Positions 1 to 7,882 of a stretch of DNA of 64,000 nt are shown piece after piece. The DNA lies in the NCBI GenBank assembly GCA_030680355.1, contig JAUXVF010000028.1:186001-250000 (forward strand), in the 5' to 3' direction. The notes beneath the pieces were generated by a model that ran no database searches, had not been told where the DNA came from, and saw only the letters and a program-made list of their open reading frames with translations. This DNA is from Caulobacter sp. Lineage in GTDB: Bacteria > Pseudomonadota > Alphaproteobacteria > Caulobacterales > Caulobacteraceae. The position numbers and the translations under genes were made by a program. Positions within the stretch are counted from its first letter, which is position 1; the number at the start of each line of letters is the position of its first letter.

Positions 1-1120
1 AGACCTGACCGTTCTCGCGCGACACGCAGATAACTTCACCCGCCTGGGAGACGATGTAGGCGACATCGCCGGCGATCCAGGGGCTGGAGGTCGACGCCAC
101 CGGCAGGGACCAGCGCGCCTGACCGGTGCGCAGGTCCGTCGCGGCGAAGACGCCGCCGTGGCTGGCCGCATAGACGTCGCCCTGGTGGATGACCGGACGG
201 CCGGCCACGTCGCGAATTTCCGAAAGGGCGCTGGTGCGGCTGGCCTGGGACAGGGTGGTGTTCCACAGATCGTTGCCGTTGGCGGCGCGAATGGCCACGA
301 CTTCGCCTGAGGCGAAGGCGGCGACGATGGTGTCGCCGGAAATCGCCGGGCTGGGCGAGGAGAGGATCCGCGCCGGTTCGACCAGCGCCTGGAACGTCCA
401 GCCGGGCGCCCCGGTCGCTGTATCGTAGGTCAGAAGCTCATTGTCGGTGCTGACCGCGAACATGCGGCCATGGTTGACGATCGGAGCCCCGTGCATGGGG
501 GCGGAGGTGTTCTGCAGCCACCCCGTTTCACCCGTCAGGGCGTCCATCTGGGCGACGATCCGGAAGCCGGTGGCGACGTAGAGCTTGCCGTTTTCAAAGG
601 CGATGCCGCCGCCGAAGCCGTCCTTGTCGCGCTTGTTGCGCGGCCGGGTCGACTTTTTCCAGACGATCGAGCCGGACTGGGCGTCCAGGGCGACTACGTC
701 AGTCTCCGCGTCCATGACATAGGCGCGGCCCCCCGCGATGATCGGGGCGACCGTGACGTGGAAGGTGCGGTCGGAACCTTTGCCGAAATTCTTGCGCCAG
801 GCGATTTCGAAGGCCGGAGCGGCTTCGACGTTCTCGACGTTCTGGTCGCCCAGGCCACCCGGTTGCGGCCAATCCGATTGCGGCAGCGCCGGCGGCAGGT
901 AGAAATCCGCGCCCTTGAGCACTTCAGACGCCTCGACCCGCTGGTCAAAGGCGATGATCGAAACCCGCTCGCCCTCGCCGGCCACTTCCTGCGGCTTGTC
1001 TTTCTTGCCGAGAGTCACGATCCGGCTGGCGGCCTTGCCGACCGAGCCCACAGTGGAGCAACCCGCGAGCGCCATCGCACCCACGGCGAGGACGGCGATG
1101 AAGCCGTTACGCTTGTTCAT
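1..1120 (-). CDS. bamB: BamB-like PQQ-repeat outer-membrane lipoprotein (partial, 3' end outside window)
   Basis: Seen: the protein starts MNKRNGFIAVLAVGAMALAG followed by Cys, a lipoprotein signal with lipobox LAGC. A series of beta-propeller blades follows, with PQQ-like repeats such as GKLYVATGFR, GDTIVAAFASGEV and GDVYAASHGGVF. The C-terminal blades run off the left edge. Known: BamB is the propeller lipoprotein of the BAM complex that inserts outer-membrane proteins. The ATG overlaps the stop of the upstream YfgM-like gene as ATGA, so the two are probably translationally coupled. In many alphaproteobacteria this pair precedes der (engA), which I would expect just outside the window. The BamB name rests on fold and context and was not tested by a search. 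Confidence 0.85.
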   Translation of the reverse strand, partial: MNKRNGFIAVLAVGAMALAGCSTVGSVGKAASRIVTLGKKDKPQEVAGEGERVSIIAFDQRVEASEVLKGADFYLPPALPQSDWPQPGGLGDQNVENVEAAPAFEIAWRKNFGKGSDRTFHVTVAPIIAGGRAYVMDAETDVVALDAQSGSIVWKKSTRPRNKRDKDGFGGGIAFENGKLYVATGFRIVAQMDALTGETGWLQNTSAPMHGAPIVNHGRMFAVSTDNELLTYDTATGAPGWTFQALVEPARILSSPSPAISGDTIVAAFASGEVVAIRAANGNDLWNTTLSQASRTSALSEIRDVAGRPVIHQGDVYAASHGGVFAATDLRTGQARWSLPVASTSSPWIAGDVAYIVSQAGEVICVSRENGQV

Positions 1121-1863
1121 TGGGGAGTTCCCTGTTGGGCTTGCGACGCGTCCAGCGACCCGGCGGAGACCGGCGGCAACAGGGCCGCGGCCTTGACCGC
1201 CACGGGGATGGCGCCGGCCGAGCCGGAGTCGATGAGATTGATGGCGGCCTGGGCGCGCTTGCGCTGGCCGTCCGTGGCGCCAAGGACCTGGGACATGAAC
1301 ACGAAGTCGCCCCGCGCCTCGGTGGTCTTGCCGGCCATGAGCCGGGCGAAGGCCAACGCCTCGCGGGCGTTCAGCCGGAAGGGACGCTTGTCTTCCATCA
1401 GTGGGGTCAGCCTCCCCTCGAGGTCCTTGTAGGGAGCCGTATCCAGAAGCGCCAAGGCGGATTTGAGGCGGGCCAGGTCGGCGAGCATCGGATCGGAGGA
1501 CACTGACGCGGCTTCGTCCCACAGCTTGACCGCTTCATCGGTCTTGCCGGCTTCCATCCGCATGCCGCCCTGCTGCAGGAGCGCCAGGGCGCGGTAGCCC
1601 TTGGCGCCCGAACGAGCGACCTCGCCAAATTTGGTGAAGGCGTCGGCCTGGTCATTCTGGGCTCGGGCTTCGAGGGCCTGCATGTAGGTCTCGGAGGCCT
1701 TGTCGGCCCGGGACTTGGTGTAGGAATCCCAGCCCCAGATCGCCAGGGCGGTAATCAGGGCGGCGGCGGCAAGCGCCAGAACCCAGGGCAGAGCCTTCAT
1801 CGCCAGGGCGCGATACCGCTCGCTGCGGATCTGGCCCTCGACTTCTTCAAACACATCGCTCAC
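1117..1863 (-). CDS. YfgM-like tetratricopeptide-repeat membrane protein
   Basis: A 248-residue protein. It has a cytoplasmic N-terminus of about 25 residues, one membrane segment at about residues 26-46 (LPWVLALAAAALITALAIWG), then an Ala-rich helical region of TPR type to about residue 210 and a low-complexity tail. This layout (short N-terminus, one TM helix, periplasmic TPR) is that of the YfgM/TPR_21 family, ancillary chaperones of the SecYEG translocon. It sits directly upstream of and overlaps the BamB-like gene, as yfgM does with bamB in many proteobacteria. Family assignment is firm; exact role is inferred from the family. Confidence 0.85.
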   Translation of the reverse strand: MSDVFEEVEGQIRSERYRALAMKALPWVLALAAAALITALAIWGWDSYTKSRADKASETYMQALEARAQNDQADAFTKFGEVARSGAKGYRALALLQQGGMRMEAGKTDEAVKLWDEAASVSSDPMLADLARLKSALALLDTAPYKDLEGRLTPLMEDKRPFRLNAREALAFARLMAGKTTEARGDFVFMSQVLGATDGQRKRAQAAINLIDSGSAGAIPVAVKAAALLPPVSAGSLDASQAQQGTPQ

Positions 1864-1915
1864 GAACGGGGGCTCCGGAAACCGTCATTAGAGGCCGGGA
1901 ACCTATAGGCAGAGC

Positions 1916-1937
1916 CGCGCCGCTGCAACGCGGCGCG
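1916..1937 (-). terminator. Hairpin after panB (possible terminator, no U-tract)
   Basis: A perfect 8-bp inverted repeat (CGCGCCGC and GCGGCGCG) with a 6-base loop lies 12 bases after the panB stop on the minus strand. No run of T follows it, so it is not a classical intrinsic terminator. It may still end or protect the panB transcript. Confidence 0.35.
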
Positions 1938-1949
1938 ACAGTCTGGACC

Positions 1950-2777
1950 TCAGGTCTTTTTCGAGAAGTAGGTTTCACCCTCGCCCGGGAAGGTCCGGGA
2001 CCGCACGTCATCGGCGTAGGCGCGGGCCGCCTGGCCGATTTCTGACCTCAAATCAGCGTAACGCCGCACGAATTTCGGCGTCCAGTCGAACAGACCCAAC
2101 ATGTCGTCGGTGACCAGAATCTGGCCGTCGCAACCGGCGCTTGCCCCGATGCCGATGGTCGGCGGGGCGATGGCGGCGGTGATATCGCGGGCCAGGGGCT
2201 CGGCGACCCCCTCGACCACCACGGCGAAAGCGCCCGCGTCGGCCGTGGCCCGGGCCTCGTCAAGGATCCGGGCGCGTTCATCGTCGGTGCGGCCCTTGGC
2301 CTTGAAGCCGCCGTCGACCAGCACGGCCTGCGGCCGCAGGCCGACATGACCCATGACCGGAATGCCGCGCTTGACCATGTAGTCGATGGTCGCCGGCACG
2401 GTCGGGCCGCTCTCGACCTTGACCGCCTGGGCCCCGGTTTCCTTCATGATCCGGGCAGCGTTGGCGTAGGCCAGCTCACAGCTGCCTTCGTAGGACCCGA
2501 AGGGCATGTCGACGACGACCATGGCCTTGCGGGCGCCACGCATGACCGCCTGGCCATGCAGGATCATCATCTCCAGCGTGACCCCGACGGTGTTGGGCAT
2601 GCCATGCACCACCATACCGACCGAATCGCCGACGAGAAGCAGATCGCAGGCCTCGTCGAGGATGGCCGCCACCGGCGCGGAATAGGCCGTCAGACAGACG
2701 ATGGGATCGCCGCCCTTGCGGCCGGTGATGTCGGGGGCCGTGAGGCGGCGGACAATGTCTTCACGATGGGCGGACAG
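1950..2777 (-). CDS. panB: 3-methyl-2-oxobutanoate hydroxymethyltransferase (ketopantoate hydroxymethyltransferase), CTG start
   Basis: PanB transfers a hydroxymethyl group from 5,10-methylenetetrahydrofolate to 2-oxoisovalerate, the first step of pantothenate and CoA synthesis. The metal and substrate motifs are clear: [34 protein letters not shown], and the family's Glu region VVVEGV. Homology continues upstream of the first ATG or GTG possibility (GTG at 2672), through [16 protein letters not shown] to CLTAYSAP. The only way to include this N-terminus is the CTG at 2777. It is preceded five bases away by a perfect AGGAGG, and an in-frame TAG lies just upstream. From CTG the protein has 275 residues, normal for PanB. 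It follows the putative anti-sigma gene by 15 bases. Confidence 0.93.
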   Translation of the reverse strand: MSAHREDIVRRLTAPDITGRKGGDPIVCLTAYSAPVAAILDEACDLLLVGDSVGMVVHGMPNTVGVTLEMMILHGQAVMRGARKAMVVVDMPFGSYEGSCELAYANAARIMKETGAQAVKVESGPTVPATIDYMVKRGIPVMGHVGLRPQAVLVDGGFKAKGRTDDERARILDEARATADAGAFAVVVEGVAEPLARDITAAIAPPTIGIGASAGCDGQILVTDDMLGLFDWTPKFVRRYADLRSEIGQAARAYADDVRSRTFPGEGETYFSKKT

Positions 2778-2792
2778 CGGGTCCTCCTGCGG

Positions 2793-3176
2793 CTACTGGA
2801 ATCCCTCCACCGCCCGCGTGACGGCGAAGGCCAGCGCCATAACACCCAGAGCCATCGCCAGCCACACCGCCTCACCGCCAAACGGCAGGGCCGAGAGGTT
2901 GGCCGACATCTTGGCCAGGCCGGTGACCCCGCCCGAAAAGGCCAGCGCCTGGCGTTCCGTCACCTGGGAGACGTCCAGCAAGAGCTGTGAGTTGAGCAGC
3001 TGGCTCACGCCCACCAGACCGGCGACCAGACCCGCCGCGCCGATGCCCATCTGTCTGAGGTTCCAGCCACGGTTGAGACGCATCTCCACCAGGGTGGCGA
3101 ACGGTTCGGCGTCCGCAAACGCCGGAGGTTCGTTGAACATCCTGTCCAGCTTCATCTCGAAATCGAGCTCAGCCAT
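2793..3176 (-). CDS. Small membrane protein, putative anti-sigma factor of the downstream ECF module
   Basis: A 127-residue protein starting MAELDFEMKLDRMFNEPP. An acidic, amphipathic N-terminal part of about 45 residues is followed by two hydrophobic segments at about residues 45-62 and 98-118. Its start lies inside the end of the ECF sigma gene (8-base overlap), with a GGGGAG ribosome binding site, so the pair is co-translated. No zinc-binding HxxxCxxC motif is present. Inference: it may hold the sigma factor at the membrane, as small TM proteins encoded after ECF genes commonly do. The counterpart in the neighbouring module is the 107-residue protein at 4263-4586. I know no characterised homologue. 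Confidence 0.75.
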   Translation of the reverse strand: MAELDFEMKLDRMFNEPPAFADAEPFATLVEMRLNRGWNLRQMGIGAAGLVAGLVGVSQLLNSQLLLDVSQVTERQALAFSGGVTGLAKMSANLSALPFGGEAVWLAMALGVMALAFAVTRAVEGFQ

Positions 3177-3747
3177 GACCTTCACTCCCCGCCGGTTCGC
3201 GCGCCGCGCCTTCAGGAGGCGCAAGTCGGAGCCGGAGCTTATCCAGACCACGTTTGACATGGGATTTTACCGTTCCCAGAGGCGTATTTAAGGCTTCGGC
3301 CGCTTCGGCGTGAGAAACCCCCGCCCCGTAACAGAGCGATACGCACATGCGTTCGACGGGCGAGAGCATCTTCAACGCCTCATCCAGGTCAATCCGGGCG
3401 GCGACAGACACCTCGCCGCCGTGACCTTCATCGATGACCTCGGCCTCCGGGTCGAACCGCGCCTCACGACGCCAGCGCCGGATGTAGAGGCGGGCCGCGA
3501 TCTTGCGGACCCAGGCCGAGAACGTGCCGTCGCCCCGGAATTCCGCGATCCGCTCGAAAGCGGCCAGAAACGCATCCTGGGCCAGGTCATCGGCCAGAGC
3601 CGGCTCGGCGCCCATGCGCCGCAACAGACCCCGGACCGCCGACCCGTGACGGCGGACCAGTTCGCCGAAGGCCGGCCGGTCGCCCGCCGCCGCAAGGGCG
3701 GCAAGCTCGACATCGTGCAGACTGGCGGGTGCTCTTGTCCCTGCCAT
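3169..3747 (-). CDS. ECF-type RNA polymerase sigma factor (module 2)
   Basis: A 192-residue protein with the two usual ECF domains. Region 2 spans about residues 25-95 (DDLAQDAFLAAFERI and FSAWVRKIAARLYIRRWRR). Region 4 spans about 125-175 (LSPVERMCVSLCYGAGVSHA, then LGTVKSHVKRGLDKLR), ending in a helix-turn-helix that would read the -35 element. The C-terminal tail after residue 178 is Pro/Gly/Glu-rich. It lies 33 bases after a small membrane protein gene and overlaps a TM protein gene at its end. The second ECF gene at 4583-5095 has the same setting. The stimulus and target promoters cannot be seen from the sequence. Confidence 0.92.
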   Translation of the reverse strand: MAGTRAPASLHDVELAALAAAGDRPAFGELVRRHGSAVRGLLRRMGAEPALADDLAQDAFLAAFERIAEFRGDGTFSAWVRKIAARLYIRRWRREARFDPEAEVIDEGHGGEVSVAARIDLDEALKMLSPVERMCVSLCYGAGVSHAEAAEALNTPLGTVKSHVKRGLDKLRLRLAPPEGAAREPAGSEGHG

Positions 3748-3780
3748 GATCGCGCGCCCTCCCCTTCAATCCCGAACCGA

Positions 3781-4170
3781 TCAGGGTTGTTTCGCCTTGT
3801 TCGGGTTGAAGAAGCTGAGCGCGATATAGGCCAGTCCGATGATCCCCGGGATGGCCGCGACGCCCAGGATCGGATGGAAGGCGTCGACGTCTTCAAAGCC
3901 GGCCATGAAGGCGAGCACGCCAACACCGGCCGCGACGGCCACCCAGATGATGCCCGTGCGAATATCGCTCAGGGACGTCGGCGCCACTTTCACGTTCTTG
4001 GTCATCGCATCGATGATCTCGGGCGGAAGCGGCTGACCCTTTTCAATCGCGGTGCGCAGGGTTGCCTGCATCTCGCGGCGTTCACGGCTCTTCAGCCAGG
4101 CCGGCACGACGACGATGGCGATGACCATCACGAACGGCGCCAACGGTATCAGAATCTCAAATCCTGCCAT
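3781..4170 (-). CDS. DUF6249-type small inner-membrane protein (module 2)
   Basis: A 129-residue protein with an N-terminal membrane helix (residues 5-24), a charged cytoplasmic stretch with RREMQATLRTAIEKGQPLPP, and two more membrane helices (about 72-92 and 98-118). The block KGQPLPPEIIDAM resembles GKEPPAGLLDKL in the protein encoded at 5099-5527, so the two appear paralogous. Proteins of this shape, annotated DUF6249, are often encoded beside ECF sigma genes. The gene has its own AGGA ribosome binding site and lies 33 bases upstream of the sigma gene. Role unknown; it may be part of signal input to the sigma factor (inference). Confidence 0.8.
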   Translation of the reverse strand: MAGFEILIPLAPFVMVIAIVVVPAWLKSRERREMQATLRTAIEKGQPLPPEIIDAMTKNVKVAPTSLSDIRTGIIWVAVAAGVGVLAFMAGFEDVDAFHPILGVAAIPGIIGLAYIALSFFNPNKAKQP

Positions 4171-4262
4171 GATCCAGTTCCTCTTAATCCACGGGCGACG
4201 CGGGCTTGCAGTCGCCTCTCGATACTTAAGAGGCCCGAACAGGGCCCAACGGATGCGATTGA

Positions 4263-4586
4263 TCAGATGAAATCTTCGTAACGCCCGTCATTGCCGCCCC
4301 GACCGGCCAGCAGACCGCCACTGACCAGGGCCACGGTCGCCGTCAGGACGAGGGTCGCGGCCACCGGCAGGAGCGACCGCGCCAGCGGCTCGATTGCCGC
4401 TCCCAACGCCGGCGCGCTGGCCCAGAGCGCCACGGCCGCCGCGGCGGCGATCAGACCGTGGGCGAGCAGCCTGGCCAACAGTTCGCGCCGGGCCACACGC
4501 CGCATCACCATGGCCGTGAAGGCCAGATCCTGACGCGGGCCCCGCGCCTCCTCCAGGAAGGCGGACAGGCGGTGTTCTGCCGTCAT
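4263..4586 (-). CDS. Small two-TM protein, putative anti-sigma factor (module 1)
   Basis: A 107-residue protein: about 38 mostly charged N-terminal residues (MTAEHRLSAFLEEARGPRQD), then two membrane helices at about 40-60 and 70-94, and a short acidic tail. Its ATG overlaps the stop of the ECF sigma gene as ATGA. No zinc-type anti-sigma motif is visible. By position and topology it is a candidate anti-sigma factor, matching the 127-residue protein of module 2. Function is inferred from context only. Confidence 0.75.
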   Translation of the reverse strand: MTAEHRLSAFLEEARGPRQDLAFTAMVMRRVARRELLARLLAHGLIAAAAAVALWASAPALGAAIEPLARSLLPVAATLVLTATVALVSGGLLAGRGGNDGRYEDFI

Positions 4587-5095
4587 GGCTTGTCTCCCAG
4601 TGCTTGCAGCAGTTTATCGCGTCCGCGCGCCACATGCGACTTGATCGTGCCCAGCGGCAGGCCCAGAGCCTCGGCGGCCTCGGCGTGGGACCACCCTTCG
4701 CCGAGACAGAGGGCGACAGCCGCCCGCTGATCGGCCGGAAGAGCCGCCATGGCGGTTCGTAGCGCCAGCCTATCCTCGGTCGACAAACCACCCTCCCCCG
4801 CCGACAGGGTCTCGCTCCAGTCCTGGTCGCGGCGGGTCGCGCGGGTGGTGGAGCGAATGTGGCTCAGAGCCTTTCGCCAGGCCACACCGTAGAGCCAGGA
4901 TCGGAAGCCCTCGTCATCCCGCAGCCGCGACAGGCCGGTCCAGGCGGCCGTCATGGCCTCCTGCGCCACATCGTCGGCGTCCGACCCGACCGTGCGGCGG
5001 AGAAAGCCGCGCAGGCCCTGCTGGTGCCGCTCGACAAGCCGGCTGAAGGCCGCCTGCGACCCCGCCCGGGCCGCCCGGACCAGCGGCGCATCCAC
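4583..5095 (-). CDS. ECF-type RNA polymerase sigma factor (module 1), GTG start
   Basis: A 170-residue ECF sigma factor. Region 2 is at about residues 12-80 (DDVAQEAMTAAWTGLSRL, FRSWLYGVAWRKAL) and region 4 at about 112-165 (LPADQRAAVALCLGEGWSHA, LGTIKSHVARGRDKLL). The GTG start lies three bases after the stop of the upstream membrane protein gene, with GAAGGA as ribosome binding site. It overlaps the next gene by ATGA. Its region 4 is close to that of the second ECF protein (shared SHAEAAEALxxPLGTxKSHV pattern), which suggests a local duplication of the module. Confidence 0.92.
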   Translation of the reverse strand: MDAPLVRAARAGSQAAFSRLVERHQQGLRGFLRRTVGSDADDVAQEAMTAAWTGLSRLRDDEGFRSWLYGVAWRKALSHIRSTTRATRRDQDWSETLSAGEGGLSTEDRLALRTAMAALPADQRAAVALCLGEGWSHAEAAEALGLPLGTIKSHVARGRDKLLQALGDKP

Positions 5096-5098
5096 CGG

Positions 5099-5527
5099 TC
5101 AGTCCTTCGGCGGCGGCATGGTCAGCGTCGCGACCAGCGAGGCCAGGGTCATTGCGATCATCACGAAGGTCACGATCGTGAAGGCTTCGCCGGCGTCATA
5201 GATGTCGGTCCAGGCCGCGTAGCCGAAGCCGGCCGCCAGGGTCGCGAACATGACCACCCTCGGCCAGCCGCCGTAGCCGCGCCAATAGTAGCGTCGATAA
5301 TGCCGCCGGGAGCGACGGCCGTAGCCGCGCCAGTTTTCATCGACGCCGGGACTGTTGAGCTTGTCCAGCAGCCCCGCCGGCGGCTCCTTGCCGGAATTGG
5401 CGTAGCTCTTGATGATGTCGAGCGTGTCGCGATGGCCGCGATAGTCCAGCCAGCTCCGCCAGGCGCCGATCACGAACCAGGCCAGCGGGAACATCAGCCA
5501 CCAGTAGGATCGAAACAGGTCTTCCAT
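5099..5527 (-). CDS. DUF6249-like small inner-membrane protein (module 1)
   Basis: A 142-residue protein from MEDLFRSYWW; an ATG ten codons upstream is possible, but GGAGA precedes this one. It has a membrane helix at about residues 8-22, a cytoplasmic loop with NSGKEPPAGLLDKL like its counterpart at 3781-4170, an Arg/Tyr-rich stretch around residues 68-86 (RRSRRHYRRYYWRGYGGWP), and two C-terminal helices. It is the first gene of module 1, three bases before the sigma gene. The basic Tyr-rich loop is absent from the module 2 protein and could bind membrane lipid or nucleic acid (speculative). Confidence 0.75.
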   Translation of the reverse strand: MEDLFRSYWWLMFPLAWFVIGAWRSWLDYRGHRDTLDIIKSYANSGKEPPAGLLDKLNSPGVDENWRGYGRRSRRHYRRYYWRGYGGWPRVVMFATLAAGFGYAAWTDIYDAGEAFTIVTFVMIAMTLASLVATLTMPPPKD

Positions 5528-5622
5528 AGCGCGCGTCTCCAGCCCCGGCGCGATCATCGCGCCTTTCTGAAGGGTAGTCGCCGCCGAACCGCCCGCTGGA
5601 TGCAGCGCAGGTGATTTTTTCT

Positions 5623-6966
5623 TCAGGTCGCCGGCGACGCCTTCATCGACTCGCCGCCCGAGCGCCAGCTGTCGGCCAGCACATGGTAGAGCGGCTTGGG
5701 CATCACCCAGCCCGACGCCCAGCGAGCGCTGAGCGCCGCCAGCAGCAGCGGGCCGACCAGCCCCGGATCGCGGGTCATCTCCATCAGGATGACGGCGCTG
5801 GTCAGGGGCGCATGCACCACACCGGACAGATAGCCGCCCATGCCCAGCACCACCGAGTCGCGGCTGGCGAACGGCAGGCCTGACTGGCCGAAGACCGATC
5901 CGATGCCCGCGCCGATGGCCAGGGACGGGGCGAAGATGCCGCCCGGCGCGCCGGAGCAGGCCGCCGCCAGGGTCGAGATGAACTTCCAGACCGCCAGACT
6001 CAGGCCGCTGGTCGAATTCTCGGTCAGCAGGCTCTTGGCCTCGTCATAGCCCGCGCCGAAGGTCAGGCCGCCGGAGGCCACCGCCGCCGCCGCCGCGACC
6101 AGGCCACAGCCGGCGGCGAAGACCACCGGCCGGCTCCGCCGCCAGCGGGCCACCGGATGGTCGCCCTGGCCGATGATCATCGTCAGCAGCCGCGAAAACA
6201 GACCGCCGAACAATCCGGCCACCAGGCCGATGACCGGCGCGGCGATCCAGGCCGTGCCCAGGGCGGCGCCGACCCGCCGGACACCGAAATAGGCGTAGTC
6301 GCCCTGCACGGCGTAGGAGGTCAGCCCGGCCACGACCACGACCAGGATGACCGTGGTGTGGGTGCGGCGCTCGAAGCTCTTGGCCAGCTCTTCCAGGGCG
6401 AAGACGATGCCGGCGATGGGCGTGTTGAAGGCGGCCGAGACCCCCGCCGCGCCGCCGGCGATAATGATCGCGCGTCGGCCGGGGCCGCCGGTCAGGCCGC
6501 GGGTCAGGGTGCGCATGATGCCGGCCACCACCTGCACCGTCGGCCCCTCACGGCCGATCGAGGCGCCGCAGAGCAGCATCCAGGCCGACAGCACCACCTT
6601 CCAGGCCGCCGTCCTCAGGGTCACGCGCTGACCGCCCCAGCGCCCGCCCCAGCGCTTCTCGGCGGCGGCGATGACCTGGGGGATGCCGCTGCCGGCCGCC
6701 TCGGGAGAAAAGCGCCGGGTCAGCCAGGCGGCGGACGCGAAACCGATCGGCAACAGCAGCAGGCTGGGCCAGCGCGCCACTTCGTTGAGATGACTGTGCA
6801 ATTCCATCGCCGCGTCGCACAGCCTGGCGAAGAAAGCCGCCGCTAGACCGCCCAGAATGGCTACCCCGACGACCAGCGCGGTACGCCAGGTCCGCCGCGC
6901 ATGCAGACGGCTGGCCAGGGCCTCGCGGCGCGAGCGATGGGGCGAAGGCGACAGCGGTGAACGCAT
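5623..6966 (-). CDS. ClC-family chloride channel / H+-Cl- antiporter
   Basis: A ClC membrane protein of about 447 residues with no C-terminal CBS domains. Selectivity-filter motifs are clear: GSGIP, GREGP (holding the gating Glu) and GGIFAP. The EE pair in FALEELAK matches the internal proton-pathway Glu of ClC exchangers, so H+/Cl- antiport is more likely than a channel. There are about ten or more hydrophobic helices. The start was placed at ATG 6966; a TTG at 7002 would add 12 residues. It stands alone, 16 bases after nothing obviously co-functional. Substrate and role (acid resistance, ion balance) are family inferences. Confidence 0.93.
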   Translation of the reverse strand: MRSPLSPSPHRSRREALASRLHARRTWRTALVVGVAILGGLAAAFFARLCDAAMELHSHLNEVARWPSLLLLPIGFASAAWLTRRFSPEAAGSGIPQVIAAAEKRWGGRWGGQRVTLRTAAWKVVLSAWMLLCGASIGREGPTVQVVAGIMRTLTRGLTGGPGRRAIIIAGGAAGVSAAFNTPIAGIVFALEELAKSFERRTHTTVILVVVVAGLTSYAVQGDYAYFGVRRVGAALGTAWIAAPVIGLVAGLFGGLFSRLLTMIIGQGDHPVARWRRSRPVVFAAGCGLVAAAAAVASGGLTFGAGYDEAKSLLTENSTSGLSLAVWKFISTLAAACSGAPGGIFAPSLAIGAGIGSVFGQSGLPFASRDSVVLGMGGYLSGVVHAPLTSAVILMEMTRDPGLVGPLLLAALSARWASGWVMPKPLYHVLADSWRSGGESMKASPAT

Positions 6967-7018
6967 GTCGATCTGGTAGGCCCTTGCAGGCCGCCCTGAC
7001 AACCGCCCGCGACGGTGT

Positions 7019-7366
7019 TTAGGCGAATACCGCCGCGTAGACGTCGGGCTTGAAGCCGACGGTCAGGGCGCCGTCGACATCCAGCACCGGTCGCTTGATC
7101 ATCGAGGGCTGGGCCAGCATCAGGGCGATGGCCTTGTCCCGGGTCAGGTCCGCCTTGTCGGCGTCGGGCAATTTGCGGAAGGTCGTGCCGTTGCGATTGA
7201 GCAGGATTTCCCAGCTGACCTTGCCGGTCCAGGCTTCCAGCGTCGTCCGGTCAATGCCGACCGCCTTGTAGTCATGGAAGCCGTAGTCGACGCCGTGGGC
7301 GTCCAGCCAGTCGCCGGCCTTCTTCATGGTGTCGCAGGCCTTGATGCCGTGCAGCGTGGTGGTCAT
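7019..7366 (-). CDS. ArsC/Spx-family reductase-like protein (YffB type)
   Basis: A 115-residue thioredoxin-fold protein. It has the typical LHGIKACDTMKKA start with a single Cys in the CxxT position, and PSMIKRPVL with the family's Arg-Pro. The length and one-Cys motif match YffB-like ArsC-family proteins rather than classical two-step arsenate reductases or Spx. Biochemical role in this subfamily is unsettled (possibly GSH-dependent thiol reduction). It ends five bases from the DUF3237 gene upstream and probably shares its transcript. Confidence 0.88.
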   Translation of the reverse strand: MTTTLHGIKACDTMKKAGDWLDAHGVDYGFHDYKAVGIDRTTLEAWTGKVSWEILLNRNGTTFRKLPDADKADLTRDKAIALMLAQPSMIKRPVLDVDGALTVGFKPDVYAAVFA

Positions 7367-7371
7367 GAGCC

Positions 7372-7833
7372 TCAGCCGATCTGGAAGATGGAATACACAG
7401 GCCCGGCGGCCGTCTGCTCGCCGGTTCCGACCGCGACCACGTCGTTGAGCCAGCTGTAACGTTCATCGCCGCATTCGAAGCGGGCGGTGACGGCCAGGGA
7501 ATACTCCGACGGATCGAGCACCGCGCCCTTGGCGAACCGGGCCATGACTTCGGGCGCAGCCAGGAAGCGGCCCTGGTAGGTCAGGTAGACCATCGCGCCG
7601 TCGTCGGTCTTCAGGGTCAGGCGCACGTCGATGACCATGACCCCGTCGGGCCGGTTGATCACCCAGTCAGCGCCGCCGATGACCGCGCCGCTCAGCCGTT
7701 CGCCGACGAAGGTCCCGCCGGTCACCGGCGCGATGCGGCGCAGGCCGGCCGGCGTCTGGCCGATGGTGGTCATGCCGCGAAAGTCGACGGTGAGCGTCAG
7801 GGTAGTCAGGAGCGTGTGCTGCAGGTTGGTCAT
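7372..7833 (-). CDS. DUF3237 family protein
   Basis: A 153-residue soluble protein with no signal peptide or TM. Features typical of the DUF3237 (UPF0311) beta-barrel family are visible: an FRGMTTIGQTPAGLRRIAPV start, GGTFVGERLSG, then GADWVINRPDGVMVIDVRLT and LTYQGRF. The family has no established reaction; some members sit with aromatic or phenolic catabolism genes, which are not seen here. It lies directly upstream of the ArsC-like gene. Confidence 0.85.
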   Translation of the reverse strand: MTNLQHTLLTTLTLTVDFRGMTTIGQTPAGLRRIAPVTGGTFVGERLSGAVIGGADWVINRPDGVMVIDVRLTLKTDDGAMVYLTYQGRFLAAPEVMARFAKGAVLDPSEYSLAVTARFECGDERYSWLNDVVAVGTGEQTAAGPVYSIFQIG

Positions 7834-7882
7834 CGCCCTGCCCTAGCATCCCGCCGCCCCGGGCGGAAAGGCGCGAAGCCGC

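Noticed and set aside
4171..4262. GGCCC-TGTTC-GGGCC stem between the two sigma modules as a terminator or ECF autoregulatory promoter.
   Set aside because: Only five base pairs, a poor T-run and no clear AAC/CGT-type ECF promoter; not enough to annotate.
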